NCBI RefSeq assembly: GCF_038396675.1
Contig: NC_088927.1
Span: 33,654,501-33,718,500 of the forward strand
Source: Hydra vulgaris
Lineage: Eukaryota > Cnidaria > Hydrozoa > Anthoathecata > Hydridae
Direction: 5' to 3'
Length of the DNA: 64,000 nucleotides
Part shown: positions 31,601-46,615 of the stretch, in pieces
Numbering within the stretch: position 1 is the first letter of the stretch
How the letters are laid out: the number at the start of each line of letters is the position of its first letter
Notes under the pieces: model-generated
The model's database searches: none
Told to the model about the DNA's origin: nothing
The model's input: only the letters and a program-made list of their open reading frames with translations
Position numbers and translations under genes: made by a program

Positions 31601-34600
31601 AAATGTATTGGGCTCAACTCAAAAACTATTTTAGAAAGATCAATGATCAAAGCAATAACAGAGCGTTAATGGAACAAAGACAGCAAGACAAAGACAGTTT
31701 GAGTCAAAAGAAAAATACAAAAAAAAATTACATCAACAATAAACTTTGGGGTAGCTTTTCTAGAATTGTAATTGATTATAAAGTAGAGATCAGTTATGAA
31801 CATATAATAAAAAAATATTTTAAATCTGGAGATAAAATAAAATTACATAGAAGCTAGTGATGATTTTTTATTAGATTTACAGTTTTGGGCTTTAGAATAA
31901 AAACTATTATATCTTATTTAAAAAAGTGCTTCATTAGCGAAATTCATTTCAGAAGAATGGTCTCAAAATTAATTTGATGTAGGGAAAAAAGTAAAGAATG
32001 TAACTTTGTTATTAAAAAAATCAACTAAACAATACTGTCACGGGTGCTATTAGTTCCTAATACATCATGATTAAGAGCGTAAATGATTAAAAAAGATGTT
32101 TATTGTTTCGAGAAATTGCAAAACAAAATGTAAATGTATTTACAATACTTAAAGCTAAAAAATAAACTGAAGCCTAATAGGCTATTGAATATTTTTATTG
32201 AATAGCAAACATGTATTTTCAATGCAGTCTTACTTAAAATACCTCAAATTATAGCTGAATGGTCATCAAACAAGATGTTTTACGATAAGAAGATTAGTGA
32301 AGATATCATTTACAGATATTGTGACTATAAAAAAGGGAACTGCAGACTTCCTGAAAAAGCATAAAAAATGCTACAAAGTTGCAAAATAAAATAGTTACCT
32401 GGTTAAATGTTACATGCATTAAATCTATGAGTATAAAATTATATAGTAACTATTTGAGATCAGTTGTTTACTTTTTGATTGATTTATTCAGGAAATAGAA
32501 CATTGCAGTTGTCCTGTTAGTTCTAGTAGGTTGTGTACTGGGTTGCTTACTTTCACCTTTGTGTTTTTAAAAACACAATAATGATAAAATACTAACTACA
32601 ATGAAAATTAAAAAAAAAAGATTTTGCTCTGTTCTGTGCTCTTTCTTGCACAGAATAGTTACAAAGTGTAACCATTTTTTAAAATTAACTGAGTCTAACT
32701 ACAAAATAAAAAATAAAAGAGACAAAAATTGCTATTCAGCGGATCCAGAACTAAACTATTTAAAATAATATATATCATTTATTGTTTAAAAATTGAAATA
32801 AGACTTTAAAAAAATGTCTGTTTAGTTATAACATACTTATTTTGTACTAATGAAATTAAAATTTGAACGCAAATCATCTGTTGGTCAACATTTACTTTAT
32901 AAATACTCACAACGAAGTGAATTTGTTTTATCAGATTATATTTGTTTTAATACCTCATTATTTGATCCAACTATACTTCACATAGATAACACTAAAATTG
33001 AAAACATTGACTTCTATATCAATAAACCCACAGTGGTTTTAAATGATAATAATACTTGAGGAAAAAATAACACTTTTAAAAATACCAATAAATAAGTTTC
33101 ACTAATATCATCCCAAATAACACTGAAAATACTGATGTACAAAGCACTTATGATGGTTTAAAAGGCATAGCATATTTCTCATTAATAGAGAGCTTTTTAA
33201 TATTGGTATTTTAAATATTACCTTAGTAACTGCATGGCTCCAAAATGATGTGGTATTAATTACGTAAGCATAGAACAAAACACATGAGTGGTATGATTAC
33301 AGAAAAATAAAATTACAGCTGGTTGACTATCTAATTTACTTGGTTATTTTGGGAAACTTTTAAAGTTTTATATCATATTGGAATGTTATTTAAAATAGGA
33401 TCTACACCAGGCCTAGGCCATTTAGAAAATATTCAAAAAGGTAAATTATTTGAAAACCTCTTTTTAAAGCAAAAGTTGAAAAATGTCTATACTTTATTAG
33501 CTTAATCAACAATAAATATGGTTTTAGCCCTGATAAATTAGGTCCATCAAGAAGTTTGTTAGACTAGAAAACTCAAGTTTGTGTTGATTGTGTTGGGCCA
33601 TGAACAAGTAGAAAATTTTCCTCAATGTTATGTTCAATGCCAACTACAGATGCAAAACTTTATGTTTTTTAATCATACCTGCTAGAGACCAATACATCAA
33701 ACATTTTAAAATTAAACAAAATAATACCTTATTAGTAGCTGTTGAAGAAACAGTAAATTGATATATGATGGGAAGAAAGTGAAAAAACAAAATTATCTTG
33801 AAATCAAGTTTTGCAATCTAATTTTGTTAAGTTAAAAGTCAAACTTTGCAGCATGCTTTTGTTATGCTCAAACCATTAGGAAAATTTATAAAAAACTTAA
33901 TGTTTGTTCCCATTGTAATTTTTTCGAGATAAAAGCAACTTTAACATTTTGAAAATTTTATTTTTGAACTTGTATATATGAAGGGTTCCTTTTTTAATTT
34001 TTATACCTGTAATTTTCTCTATGCTGAATTGTATTTTTATTTCAGCATATCACTTTGTTTTTATGATTAATTCAAGTTTTATTTTAGCTAGTCAGTTGTT
34101 TTTTTTGCTTTTTTTTCTTATTGTTCAACTGGAATAATAATGTCTGGCAAATCGTTTGTATTTTATCTCTCTTTTTATAAACTTAATTTAAACAACTTCA
34201 TATAGGTTTTTTGTACACTTTCTAATCTTGGTAAACGATGGTATTAAAGTAGACCATTTGAATCTTTTGATTTAAAATTATTATAAAGCAGAAACACAAT
34301 ACAATTGAAGCATTTTAAAAATCTAGCCAGAAAAAGTATAAATATTAGGATCTAGAACACTTGTTGATACTTTATCAAACTTAGAAGCTACCATTTTTAT
34401 TTATTTCCCCACATCGTATACATAAGTGCGCGGACCACGTCAAATGCATCGCACTATGTGTTTTTTTAATATATTTTTAAAAATATTCTTACTCTAATGA
34501 TAGTAGTCCCTTAGAAAAGTCAAAAATGGTTGCAAAATTTAAGTTTCTTTGAAAAATGTTTTAGTTTTTCTTGCAGTGTTTCATGAATAATTTTTTTTTT

Positions 34601-37600
34601 TTTGTTAATTTTTTTAATATGTTAAAACAGGGTTGAAAAAAATCACAATTTTTTTAAAAAAATAAAAAAAATCAGATTTTTTGATTTAAATAAAATATTT
34701 TTGATGGACTTTTGATATAATTTAAAGTAATATGAAATTGATTGACTGTGTTTTTTGTACATAATGCAGTGGTCAAACAGGTCAGAAGTATAATCAGGAT
34801 TCTAAAATCATTTCTTTTAACTTTAAACCTCCACAAAACTATCCACACTATGCAATTGTATAAGGATTTTCTGGATATTTATTATATAAAGTTTAGATTG
34901 TATTAAGTTTGTTTTGTTTTAAATATTGTTATATTATAATTTAATATTGATTGTTTGTCAAAACTAAAGATATTACTCTGAAATGGTTTAAAAATCTAGC
35001 TATATTTTTGCAGAAACAAAAATATTTAAAACATACTGAACAAAAATAAAAAAATGTCTGGAAGAAGATCTAACACAGTGTGGTGTAAATTTGAAAAACT
35101 TGAAGCAAAAAGTGGCAAGGGATCTAAAGCAAGATGTAGGATATGCAAAAAAGAACTGCAGGGCCTGGTGACAAGAAGGAAAGTACACTTAAATAAATGC
35201 TGTCACAAAAACAATGCAGAAGGTAATATAATGTACACTTTATAATAATTAATTTTTTTTGTAATTAGTATTATTTAATTCAAATTAATTTTTTAGAAAT
35301 TAAATTTCAAACTACTTCTTCCAACATTCAATTTGATGTTACAAAGCAACCCTCAGAATCATCTGTTTTAGCAGGAAAATGTTATTTAAATGTATCAGCA
35401 AAAAAATCACGGACTGAAAATATAAATAGTAATGGTCCAATAAATAAAAATACAAGTTTTGGGTTATTGGCACATGTTGTTAAAACAAGTCTGAGTCAAA
35501 AAGCTGTATTTGATGAGCAGATTGCAAGAATGATTTTTGCAACAAATTTATCATTTCAGTTAGTTGAACATCCAGAATTCCAAAAACTTATGTTGATGTT
35601 GAGGCCAGGTTATAGTGGCTCTACAAAAAAGGACGTAGCTGAAAAACTCCTAACAATAGTGTTTGATAAAGAAAAGGGTAACATTAAAGACGCTCTAAAT
35701 GGAGAGATTGTAAAAAGCACTGGATGGTTCGTCAAACGTTCACAAGGAGCCTATCATTTGTGTTACAGTCACAACTGAAACAAGTGATGTCTATTTAGCT
35801 GACACAATTGACACATCCGGAAGCTTGCACACTCCCAAATATCTTAAAGAACTAGCAGTTTCATCAATTAAAAATATAGAATTTGGGTGTCATGTATTAT
35901 ATAGAATTTGGGTTGTCATGTAGGAAGAATATTGAATTTGGGTGTCATGTAGGAAGTATATTGAATTTGGGTGTCATGTAGGAAGAATGTCAATCAAAAA
36001 TGAGGCATAATATTGAATCTCGATCAAATATTGATGTAGTTACATATGGTTGCTCTGCAAATTTAATGAATTTGTTAGCACATGACCTAGAAATTGACAA
36101 TGTTAAAGATCATATATTAAAATTGTCAAATATTTTAGGAACCACCATTTTACTTTGGCAGAATATAGAAAAGCTGACGGACAAAAACTTGTATTACCTC
36201 AAGTTACTTGCTGGAATACCATGTGTGACTGTCTAAAAGTGTATATTGCAAATTGGTCAACTCTGCTAAAAATCTGTGAGTCTAACCGGGCCATAATTGA
36301 CACTACAGTGCAACAAAACGTCTCTAACTTAGTCATTAAGAGATCTGCAGAAGATCTACTTGCTCGCTTAGAACTTATTGCTTTTGCACTTGATAAAGCA
36401 CAAAGTGACAAATGCAAAATAGCAGATGTAGTGAAAGTATAGAAAAATCTAGAAATCAAACTTTTGTGTAAAAGTGAGAAAGTTATCCAAAAGAAATTCA
36501 AAAAAAGATATGAAAAGGCAGTGACACCATCCCATCTTCTGGCTAATCTTCTTCACCCTCATTGCCAATGTAGAATGTTGAATGAAATTGAAAAAAATAC
36601 AGTTTTGGAATATGCCAATCTACAAAACCCTGTTATAAAATTTAGAGGAAAGTCGTACCCATTCCTGGAATTTGAATTTAGCTTGGAGGTTTTAACAGCA
36701 TTATTGTCTATTTAGTGGTGGAGATCACACTATGATAACATTGAAAGTAAAACATTAAATACAATTTTGCAATTGATGACTGCGGTAGCTTCGTCTGCAG
36801 GAGTTGAACGTGTTCTCCTCTTATGGCTTGGTACATTCAAAACTGAGAAATAGATTGGGTACGAGATTGGGTACGGAAAAAGCTGATAAGCTTGTGTTTC
36901 TCTTCAATTAATCAGCAGAAACATATTCACTTTGATGTTGATGGTTAATTTTAATGCTGCACACAGGAGAAAATTTTGTAATTGATAATTATGTTTATTG
37001 ATTTGTTTTGTGCACTGTAGCATTACCTGTTTTATTTATTTTTATTGTATACTTTGAGTCATTAATTCTATAAATACATAGTTCTGCTATATTTAATTCG
37101 TTTTGTTTTGAAATATGACAAAAATAGTTTTTAAATACATTTTTATTATTCAAAAATCAAGCATAAAAGAAAAACTTGATTTAAATCATTAGTCATCCGA
37201 AAAAATATTTTTATTTAAATCTTGATTTAAATCACTGATTTAAATTGAAGTGATTTAAACCGGTTAATCCTGTGTTAAAAAGTATCAAGTTATATGCCTT
37301 AAAATACTCACAAAAAGAAAAAACTTTTTCAATTTTCATGATGTTGTAAGCCGAAAAAATAGATTAAATCGCAATTTCCAACTTCCATGAACTCACTAAA
37401 AAACGGTATCAAAAGGTACCGAACAAACTATTATTAAATAATGTGAAATAGAGTGTATTTTTAAGAAACTAAAAAATTAGTGCAACTGAGAGAAATTTCT
37501 ATTTGAAGTTTGCGCTATCTGGATTATAGCAAATTTTAATTTTTTTGTTTTTCCCAAGTGATAATTGATCTAAAGTCTACATTAGACTTTGTATTCAATA

Positions 37601-40600
37601 ATTAATTGAAAATGATAGTTTACTATTGATAATTAACATTTAACAAGATAACTATTTGCAAATCTGATTAAATTTTTATTCGATTGAAAAATCATTACTT
37701 ATAGCCCAAAAAAAAAGTATATAATCAAAAAGATTTTTTTTTGTTCAGTGTGTTAACACATGTCATCAAAAATCAAAGATTCACATCATATGTTTGTTCA
37801 ACTGGCATGTGACAACAATAAAATGATAGCTAAAGAAGCTACTGCAATAATAATTAATGTAGATCTTAGCGTATCTGGCTATAAACAAATACAACAGGCA
37901 TATAAATTAAGATATTCATCTTATTCAACAGTTGGATAATCACTTGGAAGTCAGTGAATTAAGAGTCAAAGTAGATTTACAAGCACTTATGAGTCACATC
38001 AGTGAAAAATGAGGCAAAAAGAATTAATTTACTATTTGGATATCAGTAACAAACTAAGTGAAAATATGTTGATATTAACCAGTTGGGGTATGGATCTACT
38101 GGACAAGCTTTGTACAACCAGACGTTTTCCAATTCTGTTGACAGTCAAGATTCAAGTATGTTTGCAATTGTAAAATTTCAAACATACTTGAATCTTACAA
38201 AAACTTTTAAAATTGGGTCAAAACATAGCGCCGTCCAGGTGTTTGAACTAAACAAGTTAATAAATTGTTTTTTTAAATGACAAAAAGATAAAAAAAATAA
38301 AATAAAAGTTATTATTTTCTTCAAAACTATATTTGGCCACCCATTTGTATGAAATTATGACACAGTGCATTGCCCTCATTTTAAAGCTATTTTAGAATCT
38401 TTTGAAAATTTCTAGTGGTCACTGATAGCCTAGAGGCAAACTATATCCATAAAATGATTTTTCAATTCTTACAAAAATGTGTAAAAATTAGAAAAAAATT
38501 TTGGCAATACTCATAGAACTAAAAGAAAACAAAACATCAATTTTGCTCAACATTTAAATTTATGATGTTGCACACTAACAGTATAAAAAATGTGATACTT
38601 TGATATAAAGTCAAATTGTGGATTTGATGGGGGGTAAATAGGGTTGGGAATCCCAGGATTCTGAAAACCTTAATTGAGCATTTAACCGCGGGATTTTTTT
38701 TTTAATAGTTTTTGGTTGAACATTTTAAAATTCAAATTTCTTCAGTTGAGATGTGACTATTTTCATATTGAAAATTCCTGAATTATTTTTATTTGTTTGA
38801 TTGCAATCAAATTTAAACTTTACAAATTCGAAATTCTTGCAATCATATATTTGAATAATTAGATTGGATATATTATAAGAATTAAAATTTGTTCTATGTA
38901 CCAAGTAATCAAGTTTTGTGCTATGTACATCTACATGTTAAATGCTCAATTAAGGTTTTCAGATGCAAAAAAACTTGGTGTAGGAGAGAGATTTTCTTTA
39001 TATTTTGATAAATGGACATCACTACGTAACCGTTGCTACATGAATATTAATTTATATGCATGAAATTGTCAATTCTGGAGCTAACACTTAATATAGGATC
39101 AATGTCTGTAGATAAGTGTATTGAGCTATTAGAACAAAAGCTTGCACAACATGGCAATTTGCAAAAAGATATTGATAAAGTGAAAATAATAGCGCTTCTA
39201 AAATAGAGCCTTGAGGAACTCCGCATGTCAATATATTTCTGGACGTTTTACCTGTTTCATATTGCATAAAATGTTTTCTGCTTGATAAATATTCTTTAAA
39301 CCAGAGTAAATTATTGTTCATTATTCCATAATGTCCGAGTTTTTTAAAAAGAATGACATGGTTGACTGTGTCAAAGGCTTTAGACAGATCAATAAAAACT
39401 CCTAATGTCAAACAATTATCATTGAAGGCATTTATTACATGGGTTACTAGGTCGGTCAAAGCGTGATTGGTTGAGTGATTTTTTTAAAACCAAATTGCTT
39501 GTTGAACAAGATGTTGTTTATCGTCAAAATTACATCAAATTGATCTCAATTTTTAACTAAAAACTGAAAAAACAAAATGAACACATAATTATGCGGTAGT
39601 ATTGTAATGGCAATGCGATTGCTTCATAAGTGAGAAGTTCTGAGTTTGATCTTTACCACATCCCTGGTAGTAATGTAGAGGTGAAAAAAGATATGTATAA
39701 ATATTGGCATAAAATTGTATAAGTTGGACTTAAGACTAACGGAGCAGGAATGATGAAAAAAGTTGGAAGAATATTATCTGTAAATCAACAGGTATGTTTT
39801 GCCCATGATGAGCAACTGGCTGTTATTGAAGTATTATATCAAAACCAGGATATAGAAAATAAAATAGATCAGCATTCGACAAAGAAGAACAAAGAGTAAC
39901 TCTTTTTTTCAGAGAGAAACTCTTGCAAGGATGATGATTTTTCTGACAACAATGAATTGGTCGATCTAGATGCTAGTCATAATAGGCATCGAGAACACAA
40001 AATGATGTTACTGAGATAAGTTATGGTCCAGTGATTAAAAATTAATAATAATGTTCAGATGATCACTAGGAAAAAAAAAAGAGATCTTGCAGAAGTATAT
40101 TGTGGCTAATTTTGAGAAGCAAATAACTCTAATAAAAGACTAGATGGAATAGTCTTTTGCAATGCTTCAGCATGTCTATTTATTAGAAAATTGTATACAA
40201 AAGGCATTAATAGACATAAGTCTAGCGGAAAGTGAATCCCTGGCTTAATCTTAATAGTTTTTTCAAAAAATTGTTTGAATGTGTTATTAGTTTTATCAAA
40301 ACTTTACTTAAACAATGCAATAAAATCTTTCAAAAACAGGTTTTTAAAATTCCTGGGATTAATCCTGGGATTCCAGGAATAAGTAAATGTAATCCCGAAA
40401 TCCCAAGATAAAAATATAGCACAAGATTACAAACCCTAGGGGTAATTTACAAAAAGTTAAATTACTTGCATATCATGAAGTTTTGCATGTCTTGCATATC
40501 ATGAAAGTTAAATTACTTGCATATCATGAAGTTTTGTATGTCTTGCATATCATGAAAGTTAAATTACTTGCATATCATGAAAGTTAAATTACTTGCATAT

Positions 40601-43600
40601 CATGAAAGTTACTTGAAGTTTTGCATGTCTTGCAAGAAAACTACTTGCATATCAAGAAGATTTATTATAACTATTATTTTTTTGTTGAAATAAAAAATGT
40701 ACACATCGTTTAAAAAAAAAATGTGTTAAGTAGTTTTTGAGAAAATGTAATGTAATTTAAAATCGTCTAAATTTCAACTTTCTTATAAATGTTTTTCAAC
40801 ATCTTTTTCTTAATAAAATAATATTTAAAATGCATTGTAAAACATTTAACTTTTTTTGTAAATTATTTTACTTACCAATTTTGGTTGAAATTTTCCCATG
40901 GACGCTGTAGATAACTTAGCAACATCAATTTCTTTTGAAACCTTATTAATGCAAACAATCTTTTGTTAATAATTATACATAATTAAACAACACATTCATT
41001 AATAATTAAATAAAAAAATTGAAAAATAAATAACGATATTTCAAGAAGAATTAATTTAAATGTTTATTTTACCAGAAGTTTACATTTTTTCACAGTAAAA
41101 AATTGTTTTGGTAACAGAAAAAAATTGTGCTGGTACTGTAAAAACAAAACCTTAATAACATTAATACAATATAAAAGTACTCAATATTTTTGTTACTAAC
41201 TTACCCTGGTTTTGTCTTTTTCAAGTGTTGGTTTAAATTGTAAGCTTGAGACTGTGCCTAAAAAATGTTAAACAATAGTTGTCTAAATTATAAAGTTTTT
41301 AGTAATTGTTTACAAAAATCAAGTTTTAGATCCATTAAACAAATCTTAATATAAAAATACAACTTGTTTATACTGAAACCTTTTTTTGTATTTCTGGCAA
41401 TGTTACCAAGTCTTTTTATTTCGTTTTTTGCAACTCTTTCTTTTTTAGCAATTTCTTTTTTTTCAAACTGATCTTCATTTGGATCTTAAATATTTATTAT
41501 AAAAATTACAATTTTTTATATGAACTTTATTTACTTTTAAGTAAATATAATTTATGTAAAAATATTATATACCATATATTATATACCAAAACCTAAATGA
41601 AACAATGTTTTATACCAGCATTCTGTGGAACCTCAATACACCATTCTTTAGTATCATCTTTAGTTCGTTTGTACCCATGTCTTGGTTTCCATGTCTAAAA
41701 TTGTAAAATGTATCAGAATCTAAACCAAAATCAAGCTTTGTGATAAAGCGGGAGCAATTGCTCCGCACATGTGAAACACAATGTACTTTAATTTTAATTT
41801 ATACAGCATAAGCTCAAATTAAAAATGATCTATTTCTACTATTTGAAAGCTATATTCAGCATGTTTTTTTTTTAATTTCTGGTTGAAATTTATCATATTA
41901 TCCGCTTTATCGTCAAACCATTCGCCATCTTGTACAGTTTTTTACTGTCTATTTAACAAAAAACTTTGCTTAATTAGAACTTTTACTTTGAATTGCATTA
42001 AAGTCCATGTTATAAAATATCAAAACTTGCAACACTTCAATGAATATTCCAAACATAAATGGTAAAAAATTATTATAATATTAATAAATATCTAGCGTAT
42101 CATTTATAAATATCTTATAAATAAATATCTATCGTAAAAAATTTATCAAACTAAAACTTCACTTATAGCTTCGATTTCATATAGGTTTGATCATATTCTA
42201 TTAATTAATGACTATTATATTTAAAGTTCAAAAACATTAAAATGTTGGAATATCAAATATTTTTTGTCAAATGTAAGAAAACAAACTAAATACTTTTATT
42301 GATATCTTCGAGTCGGTTAAGCTTATATTAAAGTCTATTTATTAAAAAACTTAAAGCTAAACGAAACTAAAAATTAAAAAGAAAAAGTTTCAATAAACAA
42401 TATGTATAAAAATATATTTGTTATATAACTTTGAATTGAAACTTTTGGAAGCATGCTCACAAACAACAAAAGAAAAAATGTAACGTCACTATTTTCACAA
42501 ATGCATTTCTCAAAATATACGTCAGTATATAAGTTATTTATATATTATATTTGAATAAGTATATATATACTTACAATAATATATATTATATTAGTATAAG
42601 TCTATTGTATATTTATTAAGTATATAATCAAGTATATAAAAGATTATTCACTTGATAATAATTAAATCACGCGTTCAGTTTAAATTAGAATGCAGTTTTC
42701 TGTTTTGCACAAACAATGAATGGAAAGTTATGAAGTCATAACTGCTAACAGTTAGAATAGAATGTTTACTATTTAACGTTTCGTCTCAATGAGAATAGAA
42801 AATTTAAAGTAAAAAATTACTATAATGGGGACTGCTCTAAAGAGCTAGTGTCTCTTGTGCCATCTACTAATATTCATTCTTGTGTTACTCGTCATTCAAT
42901 TAAGTCTCATCCTTTTTCTGTGACTGTTCCTAAGTGCTCAAAAACTCTTATTCCTCTAGTTTTTTTCCTCGAATATCAGTTCTTTGAAATTCGCTTCCTT
43001 CATCTTGCTTTCCTGATTTATATAATTTGCAATCCAAGTTGTCTGTCAATTGTTATCTTGCTCTACAATCTTCATCTTTTCTCTTCCAGTAACTTCCAAC
43101 TCTAATTAGTGGTTGCATGCATGTTTAAAAAAAAAATCTATTTGTTAGCAAATACTACTCCCATTGCACAACCTAGCATCTTTCTTATTTATTTTGTAGA
43201 CAAAATTATTCTGTTTTGCTATTGCCATTAACCTGTTTTTAGTTATACAATTTCCTTGAACTGGTTACATTAGATTAATATAACCTTTCATTTCATTTAT
43301 AATTGCTATATAAGTTTCTGATTATTAGCATTAATTCTTAAAAAAATCTCTTGATAAGATTTTCATAACTTTTTCCTTGTTGTGGGCATGAATTACTGCA
43401 TTTAGTTTGACTGCATCTTAAATCATTGCCTCTTTTCAAACATCATATACAAAAGCATTTTAAAAACTCGTTATGATCTTTAGCAAAGTATGGCATTTCT
43501 TTTCTTTTCTTGAGAAATAATTTTTATATTTTCAAATTAATTACTTACTTTAAATTAAAAACTGTGTATTTCAAATTGAAATACACAGTAATTTTATTAT

Positions 43601-46524
43601 TATACTCACTGTTAACTTAGATTTATTTTTGCCATTCAAAATTTTTTTGTTTTTACTGTTCTAACAACAAGTTTTCCTTTGCTTCTTATTTACTCTGTTT
43701 GATTTCTTTACTTTAACTATTGTTAATTAGTTTTCTGTGAATTTTTATAACTATGTGTTAATACTGTTTGTCATTAGAGATTTAATTATAGGTACACAGA
43801 GAGTGTAGTTCTCGTATAAGTTAGAATTTGCATTATCATTATTAGTCATGGTCAGTATCATTTTATTATATTATATTTTATTATATTTATTATACTATAT
43901 ATGTTTTATTCTACTATATATAGCTGATATTTGCAATATCAAATGTTTATTTTATATGTTAAGGTAATATATTGTTTCATTAGTTTTTACTTTATATTAG
44001 TATTTTACTTGTTTCTATTATAATTGCTAATGCCAAACAGAGTTTATTTATAAACTTAATATTATTATTGCTCATTCCAATGTCTTTGGGCACACGGCTG
44101 TCTTTGTGTCTTTGGGTACAGGGCTTTTGAAACAACAACAAAAAAATGTTATGTTTTAGCTTATTGGCTTTTAGCACATATGCTATAGCTCATAGAAAGT
44201 ATGAAATAATAATGCTGAACAACTAATCTTTTGTGTTCAGATGTTGCTATGAGAAAATCTTGTTTTTTTTTGTTAATTTTACACTAAGTGGTTAGCTTGA
44301 TTATTAACTTTCAATTTCATAAATAAGCATAAAAACGATGTAAATCGTTTAGTTTTAAAAGCATTAAAATAAGATTTCTAACACAGCAAAAACAAGATCC
44401 AAATAAAATTTATATGCATTTTTAAGTAAACCATAACAATTTTTTAACTACTCTACCCTTATATTTTTTATTGCCTATTGCTTCCCAACAACTAAAAGAT
44501 TTTTCCTTTACACAGCTTTAAACCCTTATTTAATAAGCTTTAATGTTTTCAATGTTGATTTATAACAAATTTCAGTTAATTAAAACATAATTTTGTGTAA
44601 AGAGCAAAAAAGGCAAACTTTAAAACTAAGCGACTGATAAAAATTTAATGAAATAATGACAATAAATAAACAAAAGTTGTTATATATTTTTTCAAAATCA
44701 AATGAAGATTATGTGTTATACCATAACAATATAAGAATATGCCATAACATATACGTGAGATATTATGTGTTAATATACTATTATTATATGAATATCCATT
44801 TATACATGTTATTATGAGATTATGAATATTATATAATTATGAGGGAATGGAAAAGATAAAAAAACTTTCCATAATAAAAAATTATATGAATGTTACTTTA
44901 CCAATGTTGGCATAGGTTATTTGCTTTAGCAAATATTTTAAATAATATTCAAGAATATTACCACAATAAAGTGACAACAATACCTTTTAAGTTCAAAGTT
45001 AGAATTTTACCTTAGATTCTTCATCCCACAACATTCTGCTTCTTTTTTTTTTTTCAATACCCTGAATACAAAAAGTAATAAAATTTTATTTTTATTTTTT
45101 ACAAAAAGTAAAAAAAAACTTTTAAAACAAATAAGATTTTAAAAACTAACCTTCTTCTTGGCGTATATTTCCCATTTTGTAGGTGGCTTAGGTTTGGGAA
45201 TCTGAAGATAATAATTTAAATAAGGGATAATATTAGAAAGAAAGAAAAAAGTGTTTAACTGATTAGTTTAAATTAAAATTTGTACTTACTGGTTTTTCTC
45301 TTGGTAAAAGTGTTGAAGGTTCTGGAAGCTGAAACAAAAATTAAAAAAAAAATAGAATTTTGAACTACCTTTAAAGATTTGGTATCTGTTAAAAATAATG
45401 CAAAAAAAAAAAAATGCTCATTAAAAAATTGGGTATTGAGAGTAAATGTTAATAACTGGACAAGTGAACAAATACAACTTTTTTATTTTAAGGAAAAAAA
45501 AAAGAAAAAGTTTAAAAGAAAGGATGAAGTTAAATATTAAAAAACTTATTTAGATACCAGATATTTTAAAAATTGATAAATTAAAGACTTTATTATGTTT
45601 TTAAAACTAAAAACTATTGTAAAAATTTTAATCAAGTCAACTAAGAATATCAATTAAAATAACCCAGAAAAAATTCTTGAAAAAAAATTTTTTGAAACAT
45701 ATAGAAATAAGTAAATATAACAAATAGAAATATAGAAAAATTAATTTCTATAGAAACTGCTATTAAATGTTTTCTACATATATTTGTATAAAGTTAATAG
45801 CAGTGAAAAGAGAAAAATATATTTGAAATATTATAAATATAAAATGATGTAATAAAAACTAAAAAATGCAGAATTAAGTTAAAACAAAAAAAGCCTAATT
45901 CTTATTTTAAATTTTTAATTAAAATTTTAATTTTAAATTAAAAATTTTTTAAATCTTTAATTACTTAAATAAACTAACACAAATTTAAAAATATAATTTT
46001 TAAATTTGTGTTAGTTTGTTTAATTCTGAAATATAATTTTGTCATTTATGAACATCAGAATGATTTATGAACATAATTGTCATTTATGAACATTTGCCAT
46101 TATTAATATCTTTGCATACTTAGCCTAGTATAAAATGTAGTCAATGACCTCATACTAAAATAGGAAACTGTGGGGGCTTCAGTATATACATTAATTGAGG
46201 GATTGGGCAGGTATTAATTAAATATAATGAATTTATATAATTATATAATTTTGTTTTTAATATCAAATATATTTTACGACCACAGTTTAAGAAAACTGAT
46301 ATAAATGAACTTAATGTATGAAGAAAGTTTCATCATTTTTTCCTTTTGCGTGAGCCATAAAAAACTTGTGCAAATCAGTTTAGGAGGACCTGGACACGAG
46401 CGAGAACTATAGTTTGCCATTCCTGCCAAGCTTTGTATATATTTCTATATATATACAATCCTTGGAATTAGGAAAAATAAGGTCAGAAATCATTTGCTGA
46501 CCTCAAACACTTTAAGGTCAGCAT

Positions 46525-46615
<91 letters not shown>

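Larger units (their letters stand above)
34628..37272 (+). mobile_element. hAT transposon with both ends and a perfect 8-bp target duplication
   Basis: The left end CAGGGTTGAAAAAAATCA and the right end, read inward, CAGGATTAACCGGTTTAAAT are hAT-like. The flanking 8-mers TGTTAAAA (34620-34627 and 37273-37280) are identical. Inside is a broken BED-finger transposase on the plus strand, antisense to RRS1. Length 2645 bp is normal for an autonomous hAT, so this is a once complete copy now mutated. Confidence 0.93.
38639..40438 (+). mobile_element. hAT relic with TAGGGTT ends, invaded by a LINE and a SINE
   Basis: Left end TAGGGTTGGGAATCCCAGGA; right end read inward TAGGGTTTGTAATC with TGGAATCCCAGG further in. 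The flanks GGGGTAAA (38631-38638) and GGGGTAAT (40439-40446) differ by one base. Plus-strand transposase pieces lie at 38965-39185 (KKLGVGERFSLYFDKWTSLR) and 39735-39900 (GAGMMKKVGRILSVNQQVCF, AHDEQLAVIEVLYQ). Between them the order is interrupted by foreign sequence at about 39190-39690. Antisense to RRS1. Confidence 0.82.

Noticed and set aside
36199..36501. 100-codon minus-strand frame
   Set aside because: Antisense to the hAT transposase coding at 36155-36442.
43992..44177. 61-codon minus-strand frame
   Set aside because: No similarity, no splice context, low complexity surroundings.
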